Positions 22,904 through 36,437 are shown, numbered from the stretch's first letter. The stretch is DNA of 64,000 nucleotides from Euphorbia lathyris (GCF_963576675.1 NC_088914.1:86550441-86614440), one strand, 5' to 3'. Numbers and translations are program-made. Notes: generated by a model not told the origin, from the sequence alone.

Positions 22904-25090
22904 ATTATAATTTTTTTAGCATGTATCAAATAATCCTTCCATAATAGAATACGATTTTGAGTATGAAAGAGAAAAGTGGTTCTCTTTCCCTCCTTACAAG
23001 TTTGAACCCAATAAATAGGGATTAATCTTTGTTTAAGGTTATTTTTAAAGATTATCCAATTGGATCTGGTTGGGAAATATTCCCTAAAATGGACAGTTCC
23101 CAACCAAAGTTAAAAAAAAATTAAAAAATTAAACTACCCATTACGATTATGTTGCCTGGAATCCTTTAAAGGGATTCTTGTCAACTCCACTGTCCAAAAA
23201 AATATAGAGTAACATTAGGATTAAATTTATATAATTTCATATATTAGGAATAAATCTAGTTTTAGAAATTGGTTTTCTATGCGTAGATATACTTAGTTGT
23301 CATCCCCAAGTTACATTTTGTTATAATAATTTCTTATTGATTTTCATTTTGTTAATTTTATATGATTAATATAATCATATCTAAAATCATTAAACATACA
23401 TTAATTTCACACGATCACATCCATTAGGTTAGAATAATAATAAACATAAATAATCATATTATATTATCTAACTAATATTATCTCTGGTTCAAAAAAAAAA
23501 CTAATATTATTTGGTTAAAAAACACTAGTATTATCTCTTTAATTGATTTAACCATAATATAATCTAATTATATTTATCTAAATAAATCAACTAAAACCCT
23601 AATTTATTTACTATATAATTCGGCCCCCTATAGTCTATCTCTATTAAATTACTATTCCGTGCTCCGATCTTACTTCATGTGTGACCTATTAGGTTCTTAC
23701 CGAAGCTAGCCGTATATGTTTATTTAAATTAATTCAACTAGATTAATTTAATTCTAAACATATAACAAAATGAGTGTGTAGATTCTTTTATCAGAAATGT
23801 CTCATTCCCCTAGAGCAATAAGAAGTCAGGTTGATTCCGATCTTTACCTTTCAGTATTAGGTCAAGCATAATTTGATCATTCATCAGCTATATTCTTAGA
23901 CGAATCCGTAACTATGGAATATGTCAAGTTACATATGATGAGACGTATGTTTTACTTGTTTAGGTAGAATTAACTCTGAATAGATAGGTTAAGTGAAATC
24001 TCCATTTCAACACTTAACCCTATCACATTACAAGGGTTTCAGTCAATTCTTCCACAAGAGGCCCATGGATACATCTCCTATCTATCAGGGTGACGAATGC
24101 TCAATCTAATATTAACTATTTTGCAATTACTTTATGTGATACCCAACTATGCTCTTACACACCCCAGAGCTCCCCTGTAAATCAAAGCATCACATTCTAT
24201 AATCCAGAATCACTAATTAATGTTTATTTGAGTCTGAGGATTACTTATACCTACTAATAACATTTGAAATGAAACATGTGACACTAGATAAATCCATCCA
24301 TCCTGTTATCTCAAGTTGAGTCCCCAATCCTAATGAACTCCTTCACCGGATCCATGTAATTGTCTAGATATCTCTATATATAAAGCTTGTGAGGTCAGCT
24401 CTCTGTTCACAACAGAAAACATGATTACATGCAAGTCTCAACATTATTATGGCAATCCCTATAAACATATTGCTTGACTTGGGGTTGTTTTAAGTTTATT
24501 AGTTTTATTATAAAGTTCCGTCTCACTTTATGCTTGTATGAACACTTTATGATTTTTTAAATAAACTTCGGGATTTCTTTTATTTAACTTGATTAGTTCT
24601 GATAAAAGATAAATGTCTTTATATAGTTAAACTTACTATATCTTATAAAATGAATAATAATGAACAATTCATTTACAACGGGTTTATATCCTATAACAAT
24701 TGACTATAGGACACTAAACCCCAATATGTAATAGGTTGATTCATTCATTTAATGATGTTAATATCATTTTTGCTAGTCGTTCTACGAATAGTGTTGTCCA
24801 TGAACTTGCAAAGGCATCATATTCTATATAAGGACTGATGGAGTGATATACTAGTCCTCCAGCTTTCATTGTTCAAGTCTTGTATTCTGATTCTATTTAA
24901 TGCATGATCTTTTATTTAAAGCTAAAACATTTTAAAAAAAATTTATAGAATTAAAATTCGTATTTTCTTATATTAAAAGTATATCTATACTTTTAAAAAA
25001 AGGTTTTATCACTTTATATAGTATGATATAGATGTGACGAAAAAGAGGAAATAAATACATACAAAGGGGTAAGAGAATATAATGGAATTT
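22904..25090. other. AT-rich non-coding region, probable old retroelement remnant
   Basis: No coding frame is supported. The part 23600-24720 has ordinary base composition, lacks ORFs, and reads like the non-coding internal/LTR-adjacent part of a large plant LTR retrotransposon in reverse orientation. It includes a phrase ending GGACACTAAACCCCAAT. I found no LTR pair, so this is tentative. Confidence 0.3.
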
Positions 25091-25117
25091 TAGGTCTGTC
25101 GTTTTCTGATTTCATGA

Positions 25118-25540
25118 TCAGTGTAGTAACTTTGACTTTCTATCACCACAACAAAAAATATTTAGTTTTATTTTCTTTTTTAATAAATGAATGAAGCCAA
25201 AACAATTACTATAAAAACAGAAATTGACTCCAAACAAGTCTATCTGTTCGCCTCTATAAAACCGTATGTAGTTGTTAATTGCTCCAATAATATTTCTTCT
25301 GAAAGTGATGCAAGGTCTTTTTTGGGCTTTCCAAAATTCATAATTTCCTCGGTTCGCAATAAAAATATCTTCCCAATTAAACCGGAGCAAGGGTGTAAAT
25401 GTTGAGACATATCTCCATCTATGTTACAAAATAGATGTTGTCATTGCCTCTCTCAAACTACCATAAGATAAAAAAAATTACGGAGAAGGTCATCTGGCAG
25501 TTTCCTAATGAAATCAACAGCTGGAGAAGGTCTTTCCGAT
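25118..25540 (-). pseudogene. F-box gene fragment without the LTR insertion
   Basis: The - strand reads VDFIRKLPDDLL, then a frameshift in an A/T run near 25470, HRWRYVS, LLRFNWEDIF and KRPCITFRRNIIGAINNYIRFYRGE, after which similarity ends near 25150. It is the F-box exon start of the same family as 2502-5867. It keeps the Trp codon that is TAG in that copy. It also keeps an uninterrupted GTTGTTAATTGCTCC site near 25271-25285, where the array units carry a solo LTR. Confidence 0.75.
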
Positions 25541-26266
25541 TACAAATGAAACTGAAATAAATGAGAAATCAAAAGTCGCTTTATTTCTCAAGCATAGTTT
25601 GATTTTAATCCGCCAACTTCTTTTTGGCTCCAAATTGAATCCAATTCAAGGCATGAAACTACGGCTGGGCGAGGATCTTGGAGACACTAGATTGGATAAG
25701 ACCAAATATTAGAAGAAACTAATTCAAAATTATATCAAACTATTGACTTATTTTGACCGAATACGGTCAAAAAAAGTAAATAATTTGGTCAAATATCAGG
25801 AATTTTTACCTCAAAAATTTGGTTCAATCGAGCAAAATGCGAAAGATCCAAAAGATAATTAAGGAAAATAATATGAAAACAATTATTTACAATTAGAGGA
25901 AACAATATCTTAAACAATACCAAGAGATTAATACCAAGATTTGTAATCTTTCTTAGCTAGTTTTAGTGGTTTAGTGTTGTTAATTGGCTTCGTGTCGTTT
26001 GTTTCATACATATAATTAGTGTAAAAAAACTTATGATAAATACCTAAGTATACCAAAAAAATGGAGTAAAGTACACTAGGTATCTGAACTTATCCTAGTT
26101 CACACTTTGGTACCTAGATTACATTTTGTCCCAAAAATATACCTGAAATAACAATGACCGGAAAATTTAGTATAGTTTACCTGTCAATGGTCGGTCAATG
26201 CGAGTTTGACGAGTAAATTACACTGATGATACCTGAATTTAGACAGAAATATGAAGAATAGAGAAC
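25541..26266. other. AT-rich spacer, no gene seen
   Basis: Short phrases such as AGTACACTAGGTATCTGAAC near 26070-26210 suggest an old repeat, but no ends or coding capacity are visible. Confidence 0.4.
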
Positions 26267-28253
26267 CTCCAAAAAAAATAGTTGTTCACACTTACTATCA
26301 ATTGCAACACATGGAGAAAAGGAAAAGCTTTAAGGATTGCCATAACCTTCACCAAGCTGAAATCTGACTACACAGTAAATAATTGTAGGTGTGTAACTTG
26401 GCTAAGAGTACAAACACTTGTTGGTGGTGCCCAATTAACCTATGAAAGATCAAGAGTGAGAATCCATTAAATTAAAAACTAAATTGCACTTTTCCAATCA
26501 TTTTTCTAATTACTGACTTACACAATCATCTACTACCATCACAAGAGTAAGAAATCTGAGGTGTGGAATCAGACATGGAAAATTAATGAAAATAAGATAC
26601 AGTTCCCCACTTGGTACAATGTAATTCAAAGATAGCAGATTAGGAGCTCCAGCCAAGTCACACTTGACAATATCTTAACACTTGAATTCAATCAGATCAG
26701 GGTTTAACAGCTCAACTTCCTCCAAAAAATGTATGTGTGGACTAAGAATTTCTGCAGTCGAGTTAGTGAGAAGAGGCTTAACTTTTTAGGAAGTTCACAG
26801 TTAGTTATGTCCAATGTTTTTAGCTTTCCTAAAAATGGAATCATGCTTTCCAGGTTATTAGTTACTAGACAACCCACATTATGTAAGGTAATGGTTTCTA
26901 ATGAGCTCAATTGGTTGGTGAAATTTGGTCCAAATTTGCAAAAACTCAGCTTAAGATGATTCAAATTCATCGTTATACCATCAAAAAGCTCAGTCCTAAA
27001 AAGATAGTAAAAAACAAGGTATTTGAGATGGGCTACGTAACAAGCAAACTGACAATGTGTGAACAATGTTAAACTTTCAACATCTTTTCCGAGTGCGAAC
27101 TTAATCTACCAATCAATATCAGCAAAATACTCAAAGCCAGTGTTGTCAGCAATACGCTTGACATTACTACAGGAACAAAAATGGAGTTCAAACAAATCTA
27201 TCTTTTCGCCCCTGTAAAACCTATATAGTTGTTAATTTTGAGAATTTTCTGGATTACGACAATTTAGCGGAATCAATAAATCTCAAAGCATAAGAAATAT
27301 ATATATTGCTAAGAAAAATAATAGCTTAAAACTTGAATACAATTTTATTGAATTTATGAGGTGTATAAGAGGGTGTTCTCTAGAAACTTTCTAAAGTTAC
27401 AATGAGATAAAACCAAAAATATTATCACTCCGGTGTTTTCCGAAAATACCCAAAATAATTATCTTATTATTTTTGTCTGTCCCCCAAAAATCAGACTACC
27501 CTCAAATCACTCAACTCTATCAAACACATAATGGAGAACCTTGCCTCACATTTTGCAAAATTATGATTGCTCTCACTCAGGTTCCATCTTTTTTTTTTTG
27601 CAACCTCAATCCATGGCTTTATATAGCCATATTCTTGAAGACTTTTTCAACTAATTAGTTGAGGAAGTCAATGTTTCATATGTGCCATGATTTGTGCACA
27701 TAAATCATGGCACAACTTGTCTCAGTTTTTTAATATCTATTTATTTATTTAAATATTTATTTTATTTAATTGTTTTAAATTAATAGTTAATTTTTTCCAA
27801 CAGTTAATTGCTTCGATAATCCATCCTCTAAAAGAGATGCAAGGTTTTTCATACACTTTCCAATATTCATAATGTTTTCTTTCTGTAATGAGCATCTCTT
27901 CCCAATTAAACCGGAGCAATGGTCTAAATGCTTAGATATATCTCCATCTCTGTGACAAGATAGATGTCCCCACAGCCTCTCTCAAACTACCATAAGATCA
28001 AATTTTACAGAAGAGCTCATTTGACAATTTGGTAATGAAATCAACATCTTCTATTGCACTTTCCTTTCCATACCACCCAAAATTAATAAATGCAGCAACA
28101 GAAAAAATGAATTTGGAGCACTTTGATTATCAATGAACCAATCCAATCTTTAACACTGTTAAAAATCTTAAAAGAGTTCAAGAACATAGTAAATACTTTT
28201 GTGTCTGACGACCTAGCGGCAACTTCCGATGATCTAGTAGCATTGGAATCCAT
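26267..28253 (-). pseudogene. F-box/LRR copy, first unit of the array, interrupted by a solo LTR
   Basis: First exon: ATG at 28253 (MDSNATRSSEVAARSSDTK) with donor near 28197. The F-box exon runs from about 28080 leftwards, but its F-box has TGA after KI (near 27990) and TAA in the stretch after RWRYI (near 27935). A solo LTR (27236-27802) interrupts the exon. LRR-like sequence follows (MNLNHLKLSFCKFGPNFTN, LGKLKTLDITN), with a donor at 26521 and remains of exon 3 near 26290-26450. No FBD exon was found. This unit keeps more of the 3' part than the others and may resemble the ancestor of the array. Confidence 0.72.
27236..27802. mobile_element. Solo LTR, array unit 1
   Basis: 567 bp. The right end TTTTTTCCAACA is intact and the left end is degenerate. 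Target duplications GTTAA lie at 27231-27235 and 27803-27807. It contains a TATATAGCC promoter-like motif near 27620. No internal retroelement sequence or second LTR adjoins it. Confidence 0.8.
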
Positions 28254-28455
28254 AGATGTTTAAGAAACTTTCAATTAGAGAGAGCTGTTGAAAATGGCGG
28301 AATATAGACGATTTTTGAAAAAGTGAAAAATGATATCCCTTTTATTTTTATTAATTACTTTTTACTTGATTTTTTTCTAATCAATCACTAGATGTCCATT
28401 TATTAATTTATATATGTTCATTTTTTATGTTTGATATTAGGGCCCGTTTGGTTTT

Positions 28456-28702
28456 GTTAGATATATAATTATCTTCTTTAGGAAATATAGTAATTATCTA
28501 TATAGTATTTGATTTATTTGTAATTATCACATTACCAAAATCAAGCACTAATTATGCCTATAATTATGCTAATGTTATAATTACAAATCCATTAAATTGA
28601 GGCTTGATTTTGATAATGTAATAATTACAAATCAATCAAATATTATAATTCCTAAAGAAGATAATTACTATATTTCCTAAACAAGATAATTCCATATCTA
28701 AC
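28456..28702. mobile_element. AT-rich palindromic MITE-like element, unit 1
   Basis: The left end GTTAGATATATAATTATCTT mirrors the right end ...AATTCCATATCTAAC. Internal blocks (TTTGTAATTATCACATTACC and its complement) also pair, so the segment could fold on itself. It is preceded by GGGCCCGTTTGGTTTT. The superfamily is not determined. Confidence 0.5.
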
Positions 28703-28797
28703 AGGTTTAATTGTTCCAGTTTGCTGTTTGTTGTTTCCTGTTTTTGTTTACTATTTGCTGTTGTTGTTTACTGTTTGAATATTAGTGTTTGATAAAA

Positions 28798-30195
28798 TTA
28801 CTAGACAACCCAAATTATGTAAGGTAATGGTTTCTAATGAGCTTAATTGGTTGGTGAAATTTGGTCCAAATTTGCAAAAACTCAACTTAAGATGATTCAA
28901 ATTCATCGCTATACCATAAAAAGCTCAGTCCTAAAAAGATAGTCAAAACCAAGGTATTTGAGATGGGCTACGTAACAAGCAATCTGAAAATGTGTGTACA
29001 ATGTTAAACTTTCAACATATTTTCCGAGTGCGAACTTAATCCATCTATCAATATCAGCAAAATTCCCAAAGCCAGTGTTGTCAGCAACAAGCTTGACATT
29101 ACTACAGGAACAAACATAAAGTTCAAACAAATCTATCTTTTCGCCCCTGTAAAACCTACATAGTTGTTAATGTTGGGAATTTTATTGATTACGACAATTT
29201 AGCGGAATCAATAAATCTCAAAGCATAAGCAATATATTGCTAAGAAAAATAATAGCTTAAAACTTAAAGACAATTTTATTGAATTTATAAGGTGTACAAG
29301 AGGGTGTTCGCTATAAACTTTCTAGAGTTCGAATGAGATAAAACCAAAAATAGTATCACTCCGGTGTTTTCCGAAACTACCCAAAATAATTATCTTACTA
29401 TTTTTGTCTGTCCGCCAAAAATCAAACTACGCTCAAATCACTCAACTCTCTCAAACTCACAATGGAGAACCTTGCCTCACATTTTGCAAAATTATGATTG
29501 CTCTCAATCAGCTTCCATCTTTTTTTTTTTGCAACCTCAATTCATGGCCTTATATAGCCATATTATTGAAGACTTTTTCAACTAATTAGTTGAGGAAGTC
29601 AATGTTTCATATGTGCCGTGATTTGTGCACATAAATCTTGGCACAACTTGTCTCAGTTTTTTTATATCTATTTGTTTATTTATTTATTTAAATATTTATT
29701 TTATTTAATTGTTTTAAATTAATAGTTAGTTTTTTCCAACAGTTAATTGTTTCGATAATCCGTCCTCTCAAAGTGATGCAAGGTTTTTCATACACTTTCC
29801 AATATTCATAATGTTTTCCTTCTGTAATGAGTATCTCTTCACAATTAAACTAGAGCAAGGGTCTAAATGCTGAGATATATCTCCATATATGTGACAAGAT
29901 AGATGTCCTCACAGCCTCTATCAAACTACCATAAGATCAAATTTTACAGAGGAGCTCATTTGGCAATTTGCTAATGAAATCAGCATCTTCTGTTGCACTT
30001 TCCTTTCCGTACCACCCAAAATTAATCAATGTATTAGCAACAGAAAGAATGAATTTTGAGCACTTTGATTGTCCATGAATCAATCCAATCTTTAACACTG
30101 TCAAAAATCTTAAAAGAATTCAATAACATAGTAAATACCTTTGTCTCTGACGACCTAGCGGCAACTTCCGATGATCAAGTAGCACTGGAATCCAT
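28798..30195 (-). pseudogene. F-box/LRR pseudogene, array unit 2
   Basis: First exon ATG at 30195. The F-box exon carries the same TGA after KI as unit 1, and the solo LTR sits at the same exon position. LRR sequence (HLKYLGFDYLFRTELF) runs to the unit junction at 28798, where the gene is cut. The 3' exons are absent. Confidence 0.72.
29171..29741. mobile_element. Solo LTR, array unit 2
   Basis: 571 bp, beginning TGTTGGGAATTTT and ending TTCCAACA, so TGTTGG/CCAACA forms the terminal inverted repeat. GTTAA target duplications lie at 29166-29170 and 29742-29746. TATATAGCC lies near 29551. Confidence 0.88.
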
Positions 30196-30400
30196 AGATG
30201 TTTAAGAAACTTTCAATTAGAAAGAGCTGCTAAAAATGGTGGAGTATAGACAATTTTTGAAAAAGTGAAAAATGATATCCTTTTTATTTTTTTATTCATT
30301 ACTTTTTTCTTGATTTTTTTTCTAATCAATCACTAAAGGTCCATTTATTAATTTATATATATTCATTTTTTATGTTTAATATTAGGGCCCGTTTGGTTTT

Positions 30401-30639
30401 GTTATATATATAATTATCTTGTTTAGGAAATATAGTAATTATCTATATAGTATTTGATTGATTTGTAATTATCACATTACCAAAATCAAGCTCTAATTAT
30501 GCATATACTTATGCTAATGTTATAATTACAAATCAATTAAATTAGGGCTTGATTTTGGTAATGTGATAATTACAAATCAATCTAATATTATATTTCCTAA
30601 ACAAGATAATTACTATATTTCCTAAACACCATATCTAAC
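30401..30639. mobile_element. AT-rich palindromic MITE-like element, unit 2
   Basis: This is the same element as in unit 1, with a slightly shortened right arm (CCTAAACACCATATCTAAC). Confidence 0.5.
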
Positions 30640-30734
30640 AGGTTTAGATGTTCCAGTTTGCTGTTTGTTGTTTCCTATTTTTGTTTACTGTTTCCTGTTG
30701 TTGTTTGCTGTTTGATTATTAGTGTTTGATAAAA

Positions 30735-32120
30735 TTACTAGACAACCCACATTATGTAAGGTAATGGTTTCTAATGAGCTCAATTGGTTGGTGAAATTTG
30801 GTCCAAATTTGCAAAAAATCAACATAAGATGATTCAAATTCATCGCTATACCATCAAATAGCTCAGTCCTAAAAAGATAGTCAAAACCAAGGTATTTGAT
30901 ATGGGCTACGTAACAAGCAAACTGACAATGTTTGAACAATGTTAAACTTTCAACATCTTTTCCGAGTGCGAACTTAATCCATCTATCAATATCAGCAAAA
31001 AAATCAAAGCCAGTGTTGTCAGCAACACTCTTGACATAGTTGTTCAAACAAATCTATCTTTTCGCCCCTGTAAAACCTACATAGTTGTTAATGTTGGGAA
31101 TTTTCTGGATTACGACAATGTAACGGAATCAATAAATCTCAAAGCATCATCAATATATTGCTAAGAAAAATAATAGTTTAAAACTTGAAGACAATTTTAT
31201 TGAATTTATGAGGTGTACAAGAGGGTGTTCGCTATAAACTTTCTAGAGTTAGAATGAGATAAAACCAAAAATAGTATCACTCCGATGTTTCCGAAAATAC
31301 CCGAAAATAATTATCTTACTTATTTTGTCTGTCCGCCAAAAATCAAACTACCCTCAAATGACTCAACTCTCTCAAACTCACAATAGAGGACCTTGCCTCA
31401 CATTTTGGAAAATTATGATTGCTCTCAATCATCTTCCATCTTTTTTTTTTTTTGCACCCTCAGTCCATGGCCTTATATAGCCATATTCTTGAAGACTTTT
31501 TCAACTAATTAGTTGAGGAAGTCAATGTTTCATATGTGCCATGATTTTGTCACATAAATCATGACACAACTTGTCTAAGTTTTTTTTTATATCTATTTGT
31601 TTATTTATTTATTTGAATATTTATTTTATTTAATTGTTTTGAATTAATAGTTAATTTTTTCCAACAGTTAATTGCTTCGATAATCCGTCCTCTGAAAGTG
31701 ATGCAAGGTTTTTCATACACTTTCCAATATTCATAATTTTTTCCTTCTGTAATAAGAATCTCTTTCCAATTAAACCGGAGCAAGGGTCTAAATGCTGAGA
31801 TTTATCTCAATCTATGTGATAAGATAGATGTCCCCACAGCCTCTGTCAAACTACTATAAGATCAAATTTTACGGAGGAGCTCATCTGACAATTTGCTAAT
31901 GAAATCAGCATCTTCTTTTGCATTTTCCTTTCCGTACCACCCAAAATTAATCAATGCTTTAGCAACAGAAAGAATGAATTTGGAGCACTTTGATTATCAA
32001 TGAATCAATCCGATCTTTAACACTGTAAAAAATCTTAAAAGAGTTCAAGAACATAGTAAATACCTTTGTCTCTGATGACCTAGCGGCAACTTCTGATGAT
32101 CTAGTAGCACTGGAATCCAT
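30735..32120 (-). pseudogene. F-box/LRR pseudogene, array unit 3
   Basis: First exon ATG at 32120. The F-box exon keeps the shared TGA after KI. The solo LTR interrupts the exon. A deletion next to the LTR (near 31035-31045) removes bases present in the other units. LRR sequence is cut at the unit junction. Confidence 0.72.
31092..31666. mobile_element. Solo LTR, array unit 3
   Basis: 575 bp, TGTTGG...CCAACA, with GTTAA target duplications at 31087-31091 and 31667-31671. Confidence 0.88.
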
Positions 32121-32325
32121 AGATGTTTAAGAAACTTTCAATTAGAGAGAGCTGCTGAAAATGGCGGAGTATAGACGATTTTTGAAAAAGTGAAAAATGA
32201 TATCCCTTTTATTTTTTTATTAATTACTTTTTACTTGATTTTTTTCCTAATCAATCACTAAAGGTCTATTTATTAATTTATATATGTTCATTTTTTATGT
32301 TTGATATTAGGGCCCGTTTGGTTTT

Positions 32326-32564
32326 CTTAGATATAGAGTTTAGGAAATATAGTAATTATCTATATAGTATTTGATTAATTTGTAATTATCACATTACCAA
32401 AATCAAGCTCTAATCATGCATATACTTATGCTAATGTTATAATTATAAATCAATAAAATTAGGTCTTGATTTTGGTAATGTGATAATTACAAATCAACCA
32501 AATATTATAATTCCTAAACAAGATAATTACTATATTTCCTAAACAAGATAATTCCATATGTAAC
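32326..32564. mobile_element. AT-rich palindromic MITE-like element, unit 3
   Basis: This is the same element with a shortened left arm (a deletion after CTTAGATATA removes most of the first AATTATCTTG block). The right arm is intact. Confidence 0.5.
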
Positions 32565-32652
32565 AGGTTTAGCTGTTCCAGTTTGCTCTTTGTTGTTTCA
32601 TGTTTTTGTTTATTGTTTCCTGTTGTTGTTTGAATATTAGTGTTTGATAAAA

Positions 32653-34187
32653 TTACTAGACAACCCACATTATGTAAGGTAATGGTTTCTAATGAGCTCA
32701 ATTGGTTGGTGAAATTTAGTCCAAATTTGCAAAAACTCAACTTAAGATAATTCAAATTCATCGCTATACCATCAAAAAGCTCAGTCCTAAAAAGATAGTC
32801 AAAACCAAGGTATTTGAAATGGGCTACGTAATAAGCAACTGACAATGTGTGAACAATGTTAAATTTTCAATATCTTTTCCGAGTGCAAACTTCATCCATC
32901 TATCAATATCAGCAAAATACTCAAAGCCAGTGTTGTCAGCAACACGCTTGACATTACTACATGAACAAAAATGGAATTCAAACAAATCTATCTTTTCGCC
33001 CCTGTAAAACCTACATAGTTGTTAATGTTGGGAATTTTCTTGATTAAAAAAATTTAACGGAACCAATAACTCTGAAAGCATAAGAAATATATTGCTAAGA
33101 AAAATAATAACTTAAAACTTGAATACAATTTTATTGAATTTATGAGGTGTCCAAGGGTGTTCGCTAGGAACTTTCTAGAGTTAGAATGAGATAAAACCAA
33201 AAATAATATCATTTCGGTGTTTCCCGAAAATACCCCAAAATAATTATTATACTAGTGTTGTCTGTCCGCCAAAAATCAGACTACTCTCAAATCACTCAAC
33301 TCTCTCAAACTCATAATGGAGATCCTTGCCTCACATTTTGCAAAATCATGATTGCTCTCAATCAACTTCCATCTTTTTTTTTGCACATTCAATCCATGGC
33401 CTTAAATAGCCATATTCTTGAAGACCTTTTCAACTAATTAGTTGAGAAAGTCAATGTTTCATATGTGCCATGATTTGTGCACATAAATCATGGCACAACG
33501 TGTCTAAATCACTCAATTCTCTCAAACTCACAATGGAGAACATTGCCCCACATTTTGCAAAATCATGATTGCTCTCAATCAACTTACATCTTTTTTTTTT
33601 TTGCACCTTTAATCCATGGCCTTATATAGCCATATTCTTGAAGACTTTTTCAACTAAGTTTTTTATATCTATTTATTTATTTAAATATTTATTTTATTAA
33701 TTGTTTTAAATTAATAGTTAATTTTTTCCAACAGTTAATTGCTTCGATAATCCGTCCTCTGAAAGTGATGCAAGGTTTTTCATACACTTTCCAATATTCA
33801 TAATTTTTTCTTTCTATAATGAGCATCTCTTCCCAATTAAACCGGAGCAAGGGACTAAATGCTGAGATTTATCTCAATCTATGTGACGAGATAGATGTCG
33901 CCACAGCCTATCTCAAACTACCATAAGATGAAATTTTATGGAGGAGCTCATCTAACAATTTGCTAATGAAATCAGCATCTTCTGTTGCACTTTCCTTTTC
34001 GTACCACCCAAAATTAATCAATGCATTAACAACAGAAGGAATGAATTTGGAGCACTTTGATTATCAATGAATCAATCCAATCTTTAACACTGTCAAAAAT
34101 CTTAAAAGAGTTCAATAACATAGTAAATACCTTTGTCTCTAACGACCTAGCGACAACTTCCGATGATCTAGTAGCACTGGAATCCAT
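32653..34187 (-). pseudogene. F-box/LRR pseudogene, array unit 4
   Basis: First exon ATG at 34187. Here the F-box lacks the TGA shared by units 1-3 (KIS at that position), but the exon is still split by the solo LTR and cut at the unit junction, so it is not functional. Confidence 0.72.
33026..33733. mobile_element. Solo LTR with internal duplication, array unit 4
   Basis: 708 bp, TGTTGG...CCAACA, with GTTAA at 33021-33025 and 33734-33738. The extra length comes from an internal direct duplication: the block starting AAATCACTCAA at 33289 recurs at 33506 and runs about 150 bp. Confidence 0.85.
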
Positions 34188-34390
34188 AGATGTTTAAGAA
34201 ACTTTCAATTAGAGAGAGCTGCTGAAAATGGCGGAGTATAGACGATTTTTGTAAAAGTGAAAAATGATATCCCTTTTATTTGTTTATTAATTACTTTTTA
34301 CTTGATTTTTTTTAATCAATCACTAAAGATCCATTTATTAATTTATATATGTACATTTTTTATGTTTGATATTAGGGCCTGTTTGGTTTT

Positions 34391-34629
34391 GTTAGATATA
34401 TAATTATCTTGTTTAGGAAATATAGTAATTATCTATATAGTATTTGATTGATTTGTAATTGTCACATTACCAAAATCAAGCTCTAATTATTCCTATAGTT
34501 ATGCTAATGTTATAATTACAAATCAATTAAATTAGTGCTTGATTTTGGTAATGTGATAATTACAAATCAATCTAATATTATATTTCCTAAACAAGATAAT
34601 TACTATATTTCCTAAACACCATATCTAAC
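34391..34629. mobile_element. AT-rich palindromic MITE-like element, unit 4
   Basis: GTTAGATATA ... ATATCTAAC, with the same shortened right arm as in unit 2. This suggests units 2 and 4 share a recent common copy. Confidence 0.5.
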
Positions 34630-34724
34630 AGGTTTAGCTGTTCCAGTTTGCTGTTTGTTGTTTCCAGTTTTTGTTTACTGTTTCCTATTGTTGTTTGCTG
34701 TTTGAATATTAGTGTTTGATAAAA

Positions 34725-35987
34725 TTACTAGACAACCCACATTATGTAAGGTAATGGTTTCTAATGAGCTCAATTGGTTGGTGAAATTTGGTCCAAATTT
34801 GCAAAAACTCAACTTAAGATGATTCAAAATCATCGCTATACCATCAAAAAGCTCAGTCCTAAAAAGATAGTCAAAAACCAAGGTATTTGAGATGGACTAC
34901 GTAACAAGCAAACTGATAATGTGTGAACAATGTTAAACTTTCAATATCTTTTCCGAGTGCGAACTTAATCCACCTATCAATATCAGCAAAATACTCAAAG
35001 CCAGTGTTGTCAGCAACATGCTTGACATTACTACAGGAACAAAAATGGAGTTCAAACAAATCTATCTTTTTGCCCATGTAAAACCTTCATAGTTGTTAAT
35101 GTTGGGAATTTTTTGGATTACGACATTTTAACGGAATCAATAAATCTCAAAGCATAAGTAATATATTGCTAAGAAAAATAATAGCTTAAATCTTGAAGAC
35201 AATTTTATCGAATTTATGCGGTGTACAAGAGGGTGTTCGCTATAAACTTTCTAGAGTTAGAATGAGATAAAACAAAAAATAGTATCACTCTGTTGTTTCC
35301 CGAAAATACCCCAAAATAATTATTATACTATTTTTGTCTTTCCCCCAAAAATCAGACTACCCTCAAATCACTCAACTCTCTCAAATTCACAATGGAGAAC
35401 CTTGCCTCATATTTTGCAAAATTATGACTGCTCTCAATTTGTCTAAGTTTTTTTTATATCTATTTGTTTATTTATTTATTTTAATATTTATTTTATTTAA
35501 TTGTTTTAAATTAATAGTTTATTTTTTCCAGTAGTTAATTGCTTTGATAATCCGTCCTCTGAAAGTGATGCAAGGTTTTTCATACACTTTCCAATATTCA
35601 TAATTTTTTCCTTTTGTAATGAGCATCTCTTCCTAATTAAACCGGAGCAAGGGTTTAAATGCTGAGATTTATCTCCATCTATGTGACAACATAGATGTCC
35701 CCACAGCCTCTCTCAAACGACCTTAAGATGAAATTTTACGAAGGAGCTCATCTGACAATTTGCTAATGAAATCAGCATCTTTTGTTGCACTTTCCTTTCC
35801 GTACCACCCAAAATTAATCAATGCATTAACAACAGAAAGAATGAATTTGGAGCACTTTCATTATCAATGAATCAATCCAATCTTTAACACTGTCAAAAAT
35901 CTTAAAAGAGTTCAAGAAAATAGTAAATATCTTTGTCTCTGACGACCTAGCGGCAACTTCCGATAATCTAGTAGCACTGGAATCCAT
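34725..35987 (-). pseudogene. F-box/LRR pseudogene, array unit 5
   Basis: First exon ATG at 35987. The F-box exon has KISS followed by TAA, a stop different from units 1-3. It is interrupted by a shortened solo LTR, and the LRR part is cut at 34725. Confidence 0.72.
35100..35533. mobile_element. Internally deleted solo LTR, array unit 5
   Basis: 434 bp, starting TGTTGGGAATTTT. The right end is mutated to CCAGTA. GTTAA lies at 35095-35099 and 35534-35538. About 150 bp that include the TATA-like part are missing after GCTCTCAAT near 35437. Confidence 0.83.
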
Positions 35988-36190
35988 AGATGTTTAAGAA
36001 ACTTTCAATTAGATAGAGCTGCTGAAAATGACGGAGTATAGGCGATTTTTGAAAAAGTGAAAAATAATATCCCTTTTATTTTTATTAATTACTTTTTACT
36101 TGATTTTTTTTCTAATCAATCACTAAAGGTCCATTTATTAATTTATATATGTTCATTTTTTATGTTTGATATTAGGACCCGTTTGGTTTT

Positions 36191-36437
36191 GTTAGATATA
36201 TAATTATCTTGTTTAGGAAATATAGTAATTATCTATATAGTATTTGATTGATTTGTAATTATCACATTACCAAAATCAAGCTCTAATTATGCCTATACTT
36301 ATGCTAATGTTATAATTACAAATCAATTAAATTAGGGCTTGATTTTGGTAATGTGATAATTACAAATCAACCAAATATTATAATTCCTAAACAAGATAAT
36401 TACTATATTTCCTAAACAAGATAATTCCATATCTAAC
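36191..36437. mobile_element. AT-rich palindromic MITE-like element, unit 5
   Basis: This is a full-length version of the element, with both arms like unit 1. Confidence 0.5.
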
